A DNA stretch of 64,000 nt from Eutrophovita brisbanensis (GCA_038147395.1 JAYQTM010000001.1:1178001-1242000), one strand, 5' to 3'; counted from the first letter of the stretch, positions 18,946 through 28,196 are shown. The notes: generated by a model not told the origin, from the sequence alone. Numbers and translations are program-made.

Positions 18946-20460
18946 TCAGACCTTGGCGAGAAACAGCGAGACCGCCGGATTAGCGTTTTCCTCATAATAC
19001 GCGTAACCAATATCATTAAAGTAATCCGTCAACGTCACCACCTCGTCCTCGCCAGCCTCGAAGGAGACAAACACCCTCCCATACGCAGCCCCATGGTTTC
19101 GATAGTGAAATGCAGTTAACCTCCATCGTGAGCCGATTGTCTCAAGAAATTTCAGAAGTGCGCCTGGCCTTTCTGGAAATTCAAATCGGAAGGCTTGCTC
19201 GTTCTTAACAACTCGCGGACCCCCAACCATATGACGAAGATGCATTTTCGCGAATTCATTGTCAGTCAGATCGACCACCGGCACTCCTTGGTTTTCTAGA
19301 TCTGCAAACAACGCCAAACGCGCGTCAGGCGAATGATCAACTTTGATTCCTGCGAACACCCTCGCCTCATCATGATCTGAATAACGATAGTTGAATTCTG
19401 TAATGTTTCTATTTCCAAGCGTTTCGCAAAAATTCTTGAATGCTCCGATCCGCTCGGGAATCGTAGCAGCCAGAATGACTTCCTGTTTTTCCCCCAACTC
19501 GGCCCGCTCGACGATATGACCGACTCGATCGAAATTAACATTACTGCCAGTTAAAACAGCTACTAAGGCATCCTGCGTATCGCTCGTTGTTGCGTATTTC
19601 TTTAGCCCAGCCACAGCCACGGCTCCTGCCGGTTCAGAAACAGATCGCACATCGTTAAACACATCTTTAACCGCGGCACAAATCTCATCGGTCGTCACAG
19701 TGATGACGTCATCACAAGTCTTTCTGAGAATACGGAAGTTTTCCTCGCCGATCTGTTTTACTGCCACCCCGTCAGCGAAAAGACCAACACTTTCAAGCAG
19801 CACACGCTCATCCGCTTTTAACGCAGCAGACAATGATGCCGCATCCTCCGGCTCGACACCGATGACTTTAATTTCAGGGCGAAGATATTTAATGTAAGCA
19901 GCCATACCAGCAGCCAAACCGCCGCCACCAACAGGAATAAATACGGCGTCGATCGGTTGAGTAACTTGCCTCATTAGTTCTAGCGCAACAGTACCCTGAC
20001 CAGCGATCACATCAATGTCATCAAAAGGATGAATGAAGGTTAATTGACGCTCTGATGAAAGCCTCAAGCTCTCCTCGTACGCGTCATCAAAACTGTCTCC
20101 GAACAGAAGTACCTCGACTCCGCGGGATCTTACAGAGCGAACTTTAATGTCTGGCGTGGTAGTTGGCATCACAATCACCGCGGACACGTTGAGCCGTTGT
20201 GCAGCAAGAGCGACCCCTTGAGCATGATTGCCAGCCGAAGCCGCGATTATGCCCTTTTGGCGCTCGAACTCAGGCAGATTAATGATTTTGTTGTACGCGC
20301 CCCGGCATTTGAATGAGTGAATCGGTTGTTGGTCTTCTCTTTTGAATAAGATTGTCTTATTCAACTTCTGACTAAGAAAATGTGCCTGGTCGACGGATGT
20401 CTCAAGGGCAACGTCATAGACTTTGGATGAGAGGATCTTACGTATGAGTGAGTCGAACAT
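18946..20460 (-). CDS. ilvA: Threonine ammonia-lyase, biosynthetic
   Basis: Deaminates threonine to 2-oxobutanoate, first step of isoleucine synthesis. The 504-residue protein has the PLP lysine in HSFKCRGAYN, the phosphate-binding glycine loop PVGGGGLAAG, and two C-terminal ACT-like regulatory domains (about residues 330-500), so it is the long, isoleucine-inhibited form. It stands alone between the tRNA-Asn terminator and small secreted genes rather than in an ilv operon. Confidence 0.96.
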   Translation of the reverse strand: MFDSLIRKILSSKVYDVALETSVDQAHFLSQKLNKTILFKREDQQPIHSFKCRGAYNKIINLPEFERQKGIIAASAGNHAQGVALAAQRLNVSAVIVMPTTTPDIKVRSVRSRGVEVLLFGDSFDDAYEESLRLSSERQLTFIHPFDDIDVIAGQGTVALELMRQVTQPIDAVFIPVGGGGLAAGMAAYIKYLRPEIKVIGVEPEDAASLSAALKADERVLLESVGLFADGVAVKQIGEENFRILRKTCDDVITVTTDEICAAVKDVFNDVRSVSEPAGAVAVAGLKKYATTSDTQDALVAVLTGSNVNFDRVGHIVERAELGEKQEVILAATIPERIGAFKNFCETLGNRNITEFNYRYSDHDEARVFAGIKVDHSPDARLALFADLENQGVPVVDLTDNEFAKMHLRHMVGGPRVVKNEQAFRFEFPERPGALLKFLETIGSRWRLTAFHYRNHGAAYGRVFVSFEAGEDEVVTLTDYFNDIGYAYYEENANPAVSLFLAKV

Positions 20461-20499
20461 GATAACAACCTGCCTTGGAGAAGCGTATCTCGTTAAAGT

Positions 20500-20823
20500 A
20501 TGATGTCTGGGTCTTTGAACAAACCCACTAACATCATGAATATATTACGTCGTTTGATTTACCTCAGTTTGTTATTGCTACCCAGTTACGTCATCGCTCA
20601 GGGTTACAACGTCGAGTCGAGTAAATTCATCATCACTAACGGAACGCCAGTCATGCAAGGCTACTCTGAAAAAGATGCTGCACTATACGGGCTGTATGAA
20701 CTCAGTAAAGATTTATATTACTGCTATGCCCAAGGTGATGCCCTGAGGGCAACGTTCAGTTTTGCCTGCTTTGATGCTACTGAATTTCTCGAGGAAAACA
20801 ATCTAAAGAAAAATAACCCTTGA
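20500..20823 (+). CDS. Small secreted protein, unknown
   Basis: I do not recognise this family. The 107-residue reading has a signal peptide ending PSYVIA-QG. The ATG at 20536 (MNILRRLIYL) would place the signal peptide at the very N-terminus and may be the true start; neither start has a good ribosome-binding site. The mature part is about 70 residues with two cysteines (in YYCYAQG and FACFDA) that could form a disulfide. It is divergent from ilvA and upstream of the metal-uptake genes, but nothing links it to them functionally. Confidence 0.6.
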   Translation: MMSGSLNKPTNIMNILRRLIYLSLLLLPSYVIAQGYNVESSKFIITNGTPVMQGYSEKDAALYGLYELSKDLYYCYAQGDALRATFSFACFDATEFLEENNLKKNNP

Positions 20824-20905
20824 GGATGATCCCAACGCACGGAAAAATTCCCGACCCAGATTTTCATGTTGACAAACCGAATCAAAGCATAAGACACTTT
20901 GAACT

Positions 20906-21172
20906 ATGATTACTCGTCGTCTTATCTTCATTGTTGCATTTTTGCTCTCTCAGAGCCTTGCTCTAGCGCATGACATTGGACATGACGAACGCGACCAAAT
21001 CGATTCTTGCGAACTGTGTCACGCATTCTCCGGAATCGACCATAGTGTTTCTGGTAGCAACCAGCTACTGACTGTCTCTCATGATTCGGTCAGCCTTTGG
21101 GTCACTGCTGACGTCACGGCGCACATAACTGAAAAGTATCGTCGCTCACTCCCGAGAGATCCACCCGCCTAA
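20906..21172 (+). CDS. Small secreted metal-binding-like protein with CxxCH motif
   Basis: An 88-residue protein with a signal peptide (cut near LALA-HD) and a mature part rich in His, Asp and Cys: HDIGHDERDQIDSCELCH then FSGIDHS. A single CxxCH could suggest haem, but the size and setting fit better with the small periplasmic proteins annotated as zinc chaperones beside zinc ABC transporters. It is 88 bases upstream of the porin and in line with the binding protein and permease. A perfect TTGACA (20869-20874) precedes it, but no good -10 or Zur box was seen. Confidence 0.6.
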   Translation: MITRRLIFIVAFLLSQSLALAHDIGHDERDQIDSCELCHAFSGIDHSVSGSNQLLTVSHDSVSLWVTADVTAHITEKYRRSLPRDPPA

Positions 21173-21260
21173 CTCCGAAGCACCAAAAATAAATATTTTG
21201 CGATAAGGCACGCCTTGCGTGTGCCCTCGCTCGTTTATCTTGCTTTAGTGGAGTTACACA

Positions 21261-22613
21261 ATGCTTAAAAAACCTCTTACGGCAGCTTTGTCTGCGGCCA
21301 TGCTCATCAGCCTAAACACCAAAACGATTCTTGCGCAGAGCGACATTGATCTCATTCGTGAAGAAATCAATCAACTGAAACAAAGTTACGAATCTAGAAT
21401 TTCTGATCTTGAGTCGAAGCTCGAATCTGCGATTCAAGCACTGGACTCAAAAGTACAGACTGTCGATCAGAGCGCCTCAGCGTCCGGTGGGCGTGTGATC
21501 CGGGATAACGCGTTTAACCCCTCAGTTGGCGTCATTCTAAGTGGTACATATCGTGAACATGCGACCACTGAAAGTGAAATTGCTGGATTTGCCATCGGCG
21601 AGGAGGGAGAGAGGCCAGATGGTGGATTTGGGTTAAATCACTCTGAATTCAATTTCTCTGCCAACGTGGATGATAAGTTCACGGGGAGTACGACCTTCGC
21701 GATTGCAGAACACGAGGGGGCAACTGAAGTTGAACTTGAGGAAGCTTACATCATGACCTTGCCCGGAGCGGGCACACCTGATGGCATCACGTTTAAATTT
21801 GGACGCGCGTTTTGGACTTTAGGTTACCTTAATGAGCAACATGCGCACACAGACGACTTTGTCGATCGACCACTTCCCTATCGAGCATTTGTGAATCATT
21901 CATACAATGACGATGGAATTGAGATCACAAAACTTTTACCAACCGATATCTACAGTGAGGTGGGCGTCGGACTTTTCAGAGGTAACGATTTTCCATTTGG
22001 AGGCCCCGATGGAGAGGGATCCGGAGCGATGTCTGCGTTTTATCGTATTGGCGGGGATCTCGGTACTAATAAAACCTGGCGACTTGGGATGTACCAACTC
22101 AACGGAGAAGCGCCCGGCGGACGAACGAGCAATGAGGATACCGTCACCTTCACCGGCGATGTTGATATGACCGTTTTTGATTTACGTTACACCTACGCAC
22201 CAACTGGGAACCCACGTGATAAAGAAATCACGTTTACAGCAGAGCATTTCAGTCGTGATGAGGATGGGACTTACGAGGACACAGCGGCTGGAACTGGAAC
22301 CGTTAATTTCACAGGCGAGCAAACAGGTTGGTATGCCGCGGGCGTCTACAAATTCAGTCCGAAAGGTCGCATCGGCATTCGCTACAGCGAGCTCAAAAGC
22401 AATCCGGTACCTGCGGGTCTAGCCGGAAGCGCAATTGACTCCGGTGGCTTTAATCCGAATGCAATTAGTGTGATGGCAGATTGGACAAACAGTGAATTTA
22501 GTCGTATTCGCTTCCAGGTCAATAAAGAGGACCTCGCCGCGAACCAAAGCGACGATCAGGTGTTACTCCAGTACATTATGAGTTTTGGTGCTCACGGAGC
22601 ACATAAATACTGA
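21261..22613 (+). CDS. Outer-membrane porin-like protein of a metal uptake locus
   Basis: A 450-residue exported protein: signal peptide, a coiled-coil segment (about residues 28-72, REEINQLKQSYESRISDLES) like those that tether porins to peptidoglycan, then an extended beta-barrel-type region with alternating aromatic residues, ending GAHGAHKY with a terminal aromatic residue as outer-membrane proteins require. The final histidines and its place 11 bases before the ZnuA-like gene suggest it lets zinc or a similar metal across the outer membrane. Substrate is inferred from context. Confidence 0.78.
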   Translation: MLKKPLTAALSAAMLISLNTKTILAQSDIDLIREEINQLKQSYESRISDLESKLESAIQALDSKVQTVDQSASASGGRVIRDNAFNPSVGVILSGTYREHATTESEIAGFAIGEEGERPDGGFGLNHSEFNFSANVDDKFTGSTTFAIAEHEGATEVELEEAYIMTLPGAGTPDGITFKFGRAFWTLGYLNEQHAHTDDFVDRPLPYRAFVNHSYNDDGIEITKLLPTDIYSEVGVGLFRGNDFPFGGPDGEGSGAMSAFYRIGGDLGTNKTWRLGMYQLNGEAPGGRTSNEDTVTFTGDVDMTVFDLRYTYAPTGNPRDKEITFTAEHFSRDEDGTYEDTAAGTGTVNFTGEQTGWYAAGVYKFSPKGRIGIRYSELKSNPVPAGLAGSAIDSGGFNPNAISVMADWTNSEFSRIRFQVNKEDLAANQSDDQVLLQYIMSFGAHGAHKY

Positions 22614-22624
22614 AGCAGGACGTC

Positions 22625-23533
22625 ATGATGAAAATTGCACTATCACTTATATTCGCGATAGTTACGCTTAGCTACTCAAGCGCACACGCAAAACCGTTCG
22701 TCTTTGCGTGTGAGCCCGAGTGGGCCTCCCTCGCGAATGAGATCGGGCAAGACCTCATCACGTCTTATTCAGCAACCACGGGGATTCAGGACCCGCACTA
22801 CATTCGAGCTCGACCTAGCCTCATGAGTCGAATTCGAAAGGCAGACCTACTGGTTTGCTCGGGTGCAGGACTTGAGTCCGGTTGGCTGCCGTTACTGCTA
22901 CAAAAAGCCAGCGCGAACGTTCAGCCTGGAAAATCGGGGCACTTGCTCATTGCCGAACACGTCGCACTTCTCGATAAACCTGATCGCATTGATCGAAGCA
23001 TGGGGGATGTTCATCCCGATGGAAACCCGCATATTCATCTTGACCCGAACAATATCGAGGTGGCAGCGCACCTCGTTACCGAACGTCTTTCAGAAATCGA
23101 TCCTGAGCACATCGATTATTACCGAAGAAATCTCGAGTCTTTTCTTAAAAAATGGCAGCTCAGCACAACAAAATGGCAAGATCTCGGTAATCAACTTAGG
23201 GGGAAATCAGTGATTTCTCACCACAAGTCGTTCAGCTATTTGATGTCATTTTTAAAAATCAATTCGATCGGATTCATCGAAGAGAAGCCGGGCATTTCGC
23301 CCTCGTCAAAACACCTGGCGAAGTTGGTCGAGACAGCCGAAAAACAAGATGTGCTTGCAGTCATTAGGACTCCTTACGACCCCACAGCGCCAAGCGAGTG
23401 GCTGTCTGAGAAGACTGGCTTATCAACTCTCACGCTGCCTTTTACAGTTGGAGGCACACCTAAGGCGACGAATTTATTCGAACTCATGGATGAGACATTG
23501 AACCAACTGAACTCTGTTCTCGAGAATCGATGA
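22625..23533 (+). CDS. Metal ABC transporter substrate-binding protein (ZnuA-like)
   Basis: A 302-residue periplasmic binding protein of the cluster A-I (ZnuA/TroA) family with a signal peptide ending SAHA-KP. Likely metal ligands are in GNPHIHLDPNN (His), VISHHKSFSYL (His) and the late Asp region near RTPYDPTAPSEWL. EEKPGISPSSKHLA is the typical ZnuA/AdcA hinge motif. The His-rich loop common in enterobacterial ZnuA is absent. The stop overlaps the permease start by 4 bases. Zinc is the most likely substrate; manganese cannot be excluded. Confidence 0.87.
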   Translation: MMKIALSLIFAIVTLSYSSAHAKPFVFACEPEWASLANEIGQDLITSYSATTGIQDPHYIRARPSLMSRIRKADLLVCSGAGLESGWLPLLLQKASANVQPGKSGHLLIAEHVALLDKPDRIDRSMGDVHPDGNPHIHLDPNNIEVAAHLVTERLSEIDPEHIDYYRRNLESFLKKWQLSTTKWQDLGNQLRGKSVISHHKSFSYLMSFLKINSIGFIEEKPGISPSSKHLAKLVETAEKQDVLAVIRTPYDPTAPSEWLSEKTGLSTLTLPFTVGGTPKATNLFELMDETLNQLNSVLENR

Positions 23534-24291
23534 TCGAATTGATCGACATCGCAGCTCCTGCGTTACTCGTTGGCTTGTTGATCGCAGTCGTTCACGTCCC
23601 CTTTGGGGTCGAGGTTCTAAAGCGGGGCATTATTTTCATTGACCTCGCAATTGCACAAATCGCCGCCCTCGGATACCTGTGTTCTGAAATCGTGTTTAAA
23701 GAGTCCGCCCCCTTCTTTAGTGGACTTGGTGCATTTACTGCGGCGATTCTTGGCGGGATGATTTTTAAAGCCATAGAGAATCGACAACCCGATAAACAAG
23801 AGGCCTGGATCGGAGTATTTTTCGTTGTATCGGCATCCCTGTCCATTCTAATTTTGAGCAGCCAACCGCACGGTGCTGAAGAACTCAGCCATATCTTGTC
23901 AGGACAGATCTTGTTCACGAGCTATTCCGACTTTCTGACTTATCTTCCGATATATTTAATTTTGTTCACCATGGCGATAAAGGTAACCCGGGCGATGACC
24001 GGTCTGTATTTCTACGCCCTATTTGCGTTGACAATAACGTTATCAGTTCAAGTCGTCGGGGTTTACGTCGTCTTCGCTTCTTTAATTATTCCTGCGCTCG
24101 TCTTTTCTAGGTACAAAGTGGGTTCTCATACGCCTTACGTTTTCAGCGCATGCTCAATCTTGATCGGCATCCTGGGATCCACCGTATTTGATGTGCCCGC
24201 TGGTCCATCACTGGTGGTTACGTACTTTTTATCTGCAATTTTCTATATTTTCATCCGCAGCTTTTCTAGCCGTGTTGGCTGGTACGGATAA
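23530..24291 (+). CDS. Metal ABC transporter permease (ZnuB/MntB family)
   Basis: A 253-residue integral membrane protein of the ABC-3 family with about seven to eight hydrophobic segments. GVEVLKRGIIFIDLAIAQIAALG near residues 27-49 is the conserved region and PHGAEELSHILSGQIL resembles the coupling loop for the ATPase. It overlaps the binding-protein gene by 4 bases. No ATP-binding subunit gene follows or precedes it, so the ATPase must be encoded elsewhere or be shared. Confidence 0.88.
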   Translation: MIELIDIAAPALLVGLLIAVVHVPFGVEVLKRGIIFIDLAIAQIAALGYLCSEIVFKESAPFFSGLGAFTAAILGGMIFKAIENRQPDKQEAWIGVFFVVSASLSILILSSQPHGAEELSHILSGQILFTSYSDFLTYLPIYLILFTMAIKVTRAMTGLYFYALFALTITLSVQVVGVYVVFASLIIPALVFSRYKVGSHTPYVFSACSILIGILGSTVFDVPAGPSLVVTYFLSAIFYIFIRSFSSRVGWYG

Positions 24292-24563
24292 CACGACGGT
24301 GCACGCTGAGTGAACGCTCCGTTAAAAAAAGCACGCATAACAGAACTATATTTCTATCTAGGGGTCGATATGTTTCGCGAATGGATTAGCGGGCCTCACG
24401 CTTTAGTTCCCTCCCCCAATGCGCAGAGAGCCCGCAACTCCCAGCCCCTCGCTTTGATGTCGCGCTCTGCGTTATAACCCTCAAGGGAACTTTACCGCTC
24501 ACATCAACACATAGTGTCTGCGGATGTTCCGCACAAATTATGTTTTTTGAGGAGTTTAGTTTA

Positions 24564-25756
24564 ATGAGATTCAAAAAAACGGCTGCCGTTTTAGCGAGCG
24601 CGGTACTAGCGACGACGGTTAGCGCAAAAGAGAACAATGTAGGTATTTTTGGCACCTCCGGTAAGACGATGGGGGACCACACGTTCATTGCACAAGAAAA
24701 AAGCGGCAAACATCCGCAAGGTTCTTCAAAACGTGAAACTACCCGAGGGATTTAAGATCGACCTCTACGCCGTTGTCCCCGACGCGCGCGACATGGCGAT
24801 GGCTCCTCAGGGCACTGTGTTGTTTGTCGGAACCAGAAAAGACAAGGTATGGGTCGTATCCGACCGAGACAGGAACGGCGTTGCTGACGAAGTCAAAGAT
24901 TTCGCGCCCTCATTGCAATTTGATGTTCCAAATGGCGTGCAATTCTCCAAGGACGGATTTTTATACGTTGCGGAACGCAATCACGTTCGCATGTTCCCTG
25001 CAGCGGAATTCTTTTTTGAAGGTCCTGACGTCGTTGCGGTTGACATTGTCCCCAGGGGCGAGTTGATTCCGGAGGGCGAGGAAAGTTATAACCACACCGC
25101 GCGCGTCGTGGATATTGGTCCTGACAACAAGCTCTACATCTCACTGGGTCAACCATACAACGTTGCCCCAAAGGAAAAACTCGACTTGTATAAGGAAACT
25201 GGAATCGGTGGCATCATCCGAATGGACAGGGACGGCTCAAATCGTGAGGTTTACACCTATGGTGTGAGAAACTCAGTCGGTCAGGATTTCCATCCAGTGA
25301 CGGGAGATTTGTGGTGGACTGACAACCAGGTTGACGGTATGGGTGACGATATTCCTCCTGGAGAATTGAATCGTCAGACGGCGGCTGGACAACACTTCGG
25401 GCATCCATGGTTTGGCGGCGGTACGGTAAGAACGACTATGCGTCGGACACACCACCGGGTGACATTGTCCATCCTGTTGTTGAAACAACAGCGCACTGTG
25501 CAGATTTGGGTATGGCGTTTTACACCGGCGATCAGTTTCCCGGCAAGTACAAAAATGCGATCTTCCAACAGCTGGAATCGTACGACGCCGTGATGATGGT
25601 CACCACGAGGATGGCAGGCAAAAATGGAAACATTTCGAAGGTTGGCGAAAATAATGAGTTCTGACGATGATGAAGGATTACTTTGCGACTACGCTGGCGC
25701 GCAAGATCACTACGTCGGTCTGATGACACTCAACGAAAGAAGCCCCGTTTTTAAAT
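24564..25756 (+). pseudogene. Sorbosone/PQQ-type sugar dehydrogenase, several frame breaks
   Basis: Related to periplasmic L-sorbosone dehydrogenase-like beta-propeller quinoproteins. The ATG at 24564 follows TGAGGAG and starts a signal peptide (ending TVSA-KE). The frame breaks at the A6 run 24697-24702 (one extra base) and then reads KLPEGFKIDLYAVVPDARD, SYNHTARVVDIGPDNKLYI, GIGGIIRMDRDGSNREVYT and NQVDGMGDDIPPGELNRQT. Near 25425 a second break, a net loss of one base or equivalent, leads to GKNDYASDTPPGDIVHP. At about 25560 the frames alternate again (a SWNRTTP motif in one, AIFQQ and VMMVTTR in the other), and the C-terminal end, normally DGSLLVSDDYAGA, is only recognisable as EGLLCDYAGA. 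Four or more lesions in 1.2 kb suggest decay or locally poor sequence. Confidence 0.75.
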
Positions 25757-25757
25757 T

Positions 25758-26063
25758 ATGAAGATCAAAATATTAGTTGTTGCCATAACACTTTCGTGGA
25801 GCAATTTAGGAAGTCCTGCTGACCCCGATAATGGCAGAAAACTCTCATCACAATGTTCCGTTTGTCATGGAAAAAACGGAATCTCGAAAAATCCGGAAGC
25901 CCCTCACCTCGCCGGGATGAGTTCACTGTATTTTAAAAAATCTATCGAGGACTACCAAAAAGGCAATCGACAAGATCGCCGAATGAGCTTAATTGCGGCA
26001 ACGCTCACGAGAGAGCAAATACTCGACCTCGCTGCGTGGTACGAGTCAATCGAAAAACCGTGA
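25758..26063 (+). CDS. Small periplasmic class I cytochrome c
   Basis: A 101-residue protein with a signal peptide and one haem site CSVCH (about residues 33-37), followed by HLAGMSSLYF and a likely axial Met in RRMSLIA. The layout matches c5/c553-type monohaem cytochromes. It directly follows the broken sugar dehydrogenase, and such cytochromes commonly take electrons from quinoprotein dehydrogenases, so the two were probably a functional pair. The reading frame itself is intact. Confidence 0.87.
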   Translation: MKIKILVVAITLSWSNLGSPADPDNGRKLSSQCSVCHGKNGISKNPEAPHLAGMSSLYFKKSIEDYQKGNRQDRRMSLIAATLTREQILDLAAWYESIEKP

Positions 26064-26255
26064 AAAACGTCGTGATCAAAACCTAATGCTAAGCAAAAGT
26101 CATCACAGTCAACTTTGCGGGCCGAACCGTGCGCCGCGTTTGTCATGGGTGTTGTCGAGGGAGCCAGGAACCAAACAAGGGAACACTTCAAGACCAGCCA
26201 TTCGCCTTTTTAGTCAGTCCTGGTCGTTCAAAAATACTCAGGAGGTGAGTCTTGA

Positions 26256-27176
26256 TTGGTCGACCTGATTTGGCAAGTTTTTCAATTCAATGGCATTGAG
26301 TCTTCATCATGCGATGATGGCTGGCATCGCCAGCGGGAGTCAAGAACGTTAATTGCAGTTGGTTCTCATCTCACTGCTACCTGGTCATCGATAGGCGGCT
26401 ATATTTTCAACTCCACCGTATTTGCGATTGGAATTACCGTTTTTGCCTATTACTACGCTAAAAAGCATGCAACTGATCAAGCGTTTGCTCTTGGCAGTTG
26501 GAAAGTGGAAATTCTCGGTGGGTACACCAGCGCGATCTTGTTACTCGTAATCGCGGTCGCAATGGCCATTGAGTCAATTGATAGATTGCTCCACCCGAAG
26601 AACATCGAATATGAATACGCGATCGCGATCGCATTCATCGGTCTTATCGTGAACGCAATTTGCGCGCTACTGCTGAGTCATAAAGACGGACATACGCACC
26701 ATAACCACCACCATCACCACGTTGGCAACTCCCACAGTGCGCATCACCATGACCTGAACCTTCGAGCTGCATACATCCATGTTTTAACTGATGCGCTCAC
26801 CTCTATTCTCGCGATCGTCGCACTCCTGTGCGGACTATGGCTTGGCTGGCAGTGGATGGATGCCGCAATGGGCATTGTTGGCGCCATATTGGTCTCCCTT
26901 TGGTCCAGGTCCCTTATTAGAGATACGGGGAAAGTCTTACTGGACCGTGAGATGGATGGGGTTCAAATCAAACAAAAAAGAGAAGCCATCGAGAGCGTGC
27001 TCGACAGGTTTGGTGCATCTCATCGAAACATTCGCATATGGCGCATTGGCGGGCACGAATATGCGGCAATGATTGAAGCGTCAATTTCTGACTCTGACAC
27101 CTGCAAGAAAGATCTAGACCAGTTGCTGGCCGAGATGAAAATCGAGGTGCGAGGCCTCTCTTTGAAGAATATTTGA
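26256..27176 (+). pseudogene. Cation diffusion facilitator (DmeF-like), N-terminal part damaged
   Basis: From about residue 50 the 306-residue reading is a good CDF transporter: GSWKVEILGGYTSAILLL, the His-rich cytoplasmic loop with a run of His near residue 150, LRAAYIHVLTDALTSI (the TM5 metal site His and Asp), WMDAAMGIVGAILV, and a short C-terminal domain. The TM2 region is wrong: after GGYIFNS the expected SMALLADGWHM-type metal site is missing and the sequence goes straight to VFAIGITVFAYYYAKKHA. A similar FNSMAL...DGWH stretch sits instead about 90 bases upstream (26281-26327) in two frames. An N-terminal start may lie at 26086 in another frame (MLSKSHHSQL). Either a decayed gene or a misread region. 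Confidence 0.65.
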
Positions 27177-27306
27177 ATCAGAAAAAAGATGAAATACGCC
27201 ACTCTGTAGAGAACCTGAATCCTCCACAATTAGAGGCGATATTTATTCCCTCGACCTTCGGTATAGAATTGATGACTTACGAAAAACCTTATCTCCGGAG
27301 TGCCAT

Positions 27307-27681
27307 ATGAAGTTGTTCATCTCGTGGGTGTTGGCCGCCCTGTTGTCTTTATCAACGCTTCAGCTCGCGTCAGCGGCGCCAACGTTATTTTGTAAAACCT
27401 CACCAGAATCGGGGGCCTTGATCGAAATCGATACAAAAAATATGGTGATTATTTCAACAAACGCACAGGACACACGGGAGCAGAAGCTAATCCCCATCAC
27501 ATCATTCACAGATCTCGAGGTGATTTCTGACATTCCAGGTGAAGCCGAGGAATACGGCCGAATGAATCGGATACTTCGATTTGACTTAAACACGAAGACA
27601 CTGCACACGCGAGTCATGCTACCGAATAGCGACGAACCACTCATTAAACGCGAAGTCCAGTGCGTGGACATTACCGAGTAA
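27307..27681 (+). CDS. Small secreted protein, unknown
   Basis: Family not recognised. The 124-residue protein has a clear signal peptide cut near ASA-AP. The mature ~100 residues have one Cys near the start (TLFCKTS) and one near the end (EVQCVDI), a spacing that would let a disulfide tie the two ends of a small beta-rich domain. It is 13 bases upstream of another small secreted protein with the same Cys arrangement, and the two are probably co-transcribed. Confidence 0.65.
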   Translation: MKLFISWVLAALLSLSTLQLASAAPTLFCKTSPESGALIEIDTKNMVIISTNAQDTREQKLIPITSFTDLEVISDIPGEAEEYGRMNRILRFDLNTKTLHTRVMLPNSDEPLIKREVQCVDITE

Positions 27682-27693
27682 ACTCGCTTTAAA

Positions 27694-28074
27694 ATGAATG
27701 TGCCACGAGATAATCCGGCACCTACACGATCACTAACGACGATACTCGGCGTTATCGTAGTTGTGTCAATAAGCAGCGTGGCCACAGCGGATTCTGGAGA
27801 ACGTTGGCTGTGCACGATAGAGAACCTAACGTCACCGATGTTAATAGACCGTGATGATTGGACACTTTCATTTGAGTCAGCAAAATTTCAGATCGTGGAG
27901 GACAATAAGGGTCAGATTCTCGCCAGATCACAGGTCAAAATAAAAAATCGCGGCACGAAAGATCAAGTATTTTTTATTGACACGACAACAGGCGTATATC
28001 ACGCAACTTGGCTGGATAGCCAAACCCTACCACCTAGCGTTCGTCACGCCTCGGGCACCTGTCAGCCGTCATAA
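27694..28074 (+). CDS. Small secreted protein, unknown
   Basis: Family not recognised. A 126-residue protein with an N-terminal hydrophobic segment (about residues 15-32, cut near ATA-DS). The mature part carries a Cys near its start (WLCTIEN) and a Cys near its end (SGTCQPS), the pattern also seen in the preceding gene, with predicted beta-strand content (WTLSFESAKFQIVE). The two could be diverged relatives, though direct similarity is not obvious by eye. Confidence 0.62.
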   Translation: MNVPRDNPAPTRSLTTILGVIVVVSISSVATADSGERWLCTIENLTSPMLIDRDDWTLSFESAKFQIVEDNKGQILARSQVKIKNRGTKDQVFFIDTTTGVYHATWLDSQTLPPSVRHASGTCQPS

Positions 28075-28092
28075 GAGCTAAGGCAATTACTC

Positions 28093-28191
28093 ATGTGGAT
28101 TATTCGATTTTTACTGCGTCAAATCATGCCGAATCTCATCATGAGGATCATTCCGGTGATCATTCGTCTCGTAAGATCACTCAGACGGTGA
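28093..28191 (+). CDS. Possible 32-residue cationic peptide
   Basis: A short reading frame beginning MWIIRFLLRQIMPNLIM and ending RLVRSLRR: alternating Ile/Leu and Arg with no acidic residue, amphipathic if helical. It starts 18 bases after the preceding secreted-protein gene on the same strand, without a convincing ribosome-binding site, and converges on the GST gene. It could be a small membrane-active peptide or simply chance. Confidence 0.25.
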   Translation: MWIIRFLLRQIMPNLIMRIIPVIIRLVRSLRR

Positions 28192-28196
28192 ATTCT

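Noticed and set aside
26701..26760. CAT/CAC-rich stretch considered as a simple repeat
   Set aside because: It encodes the His-rich loop of a CDF transporter and is explained by the protein.
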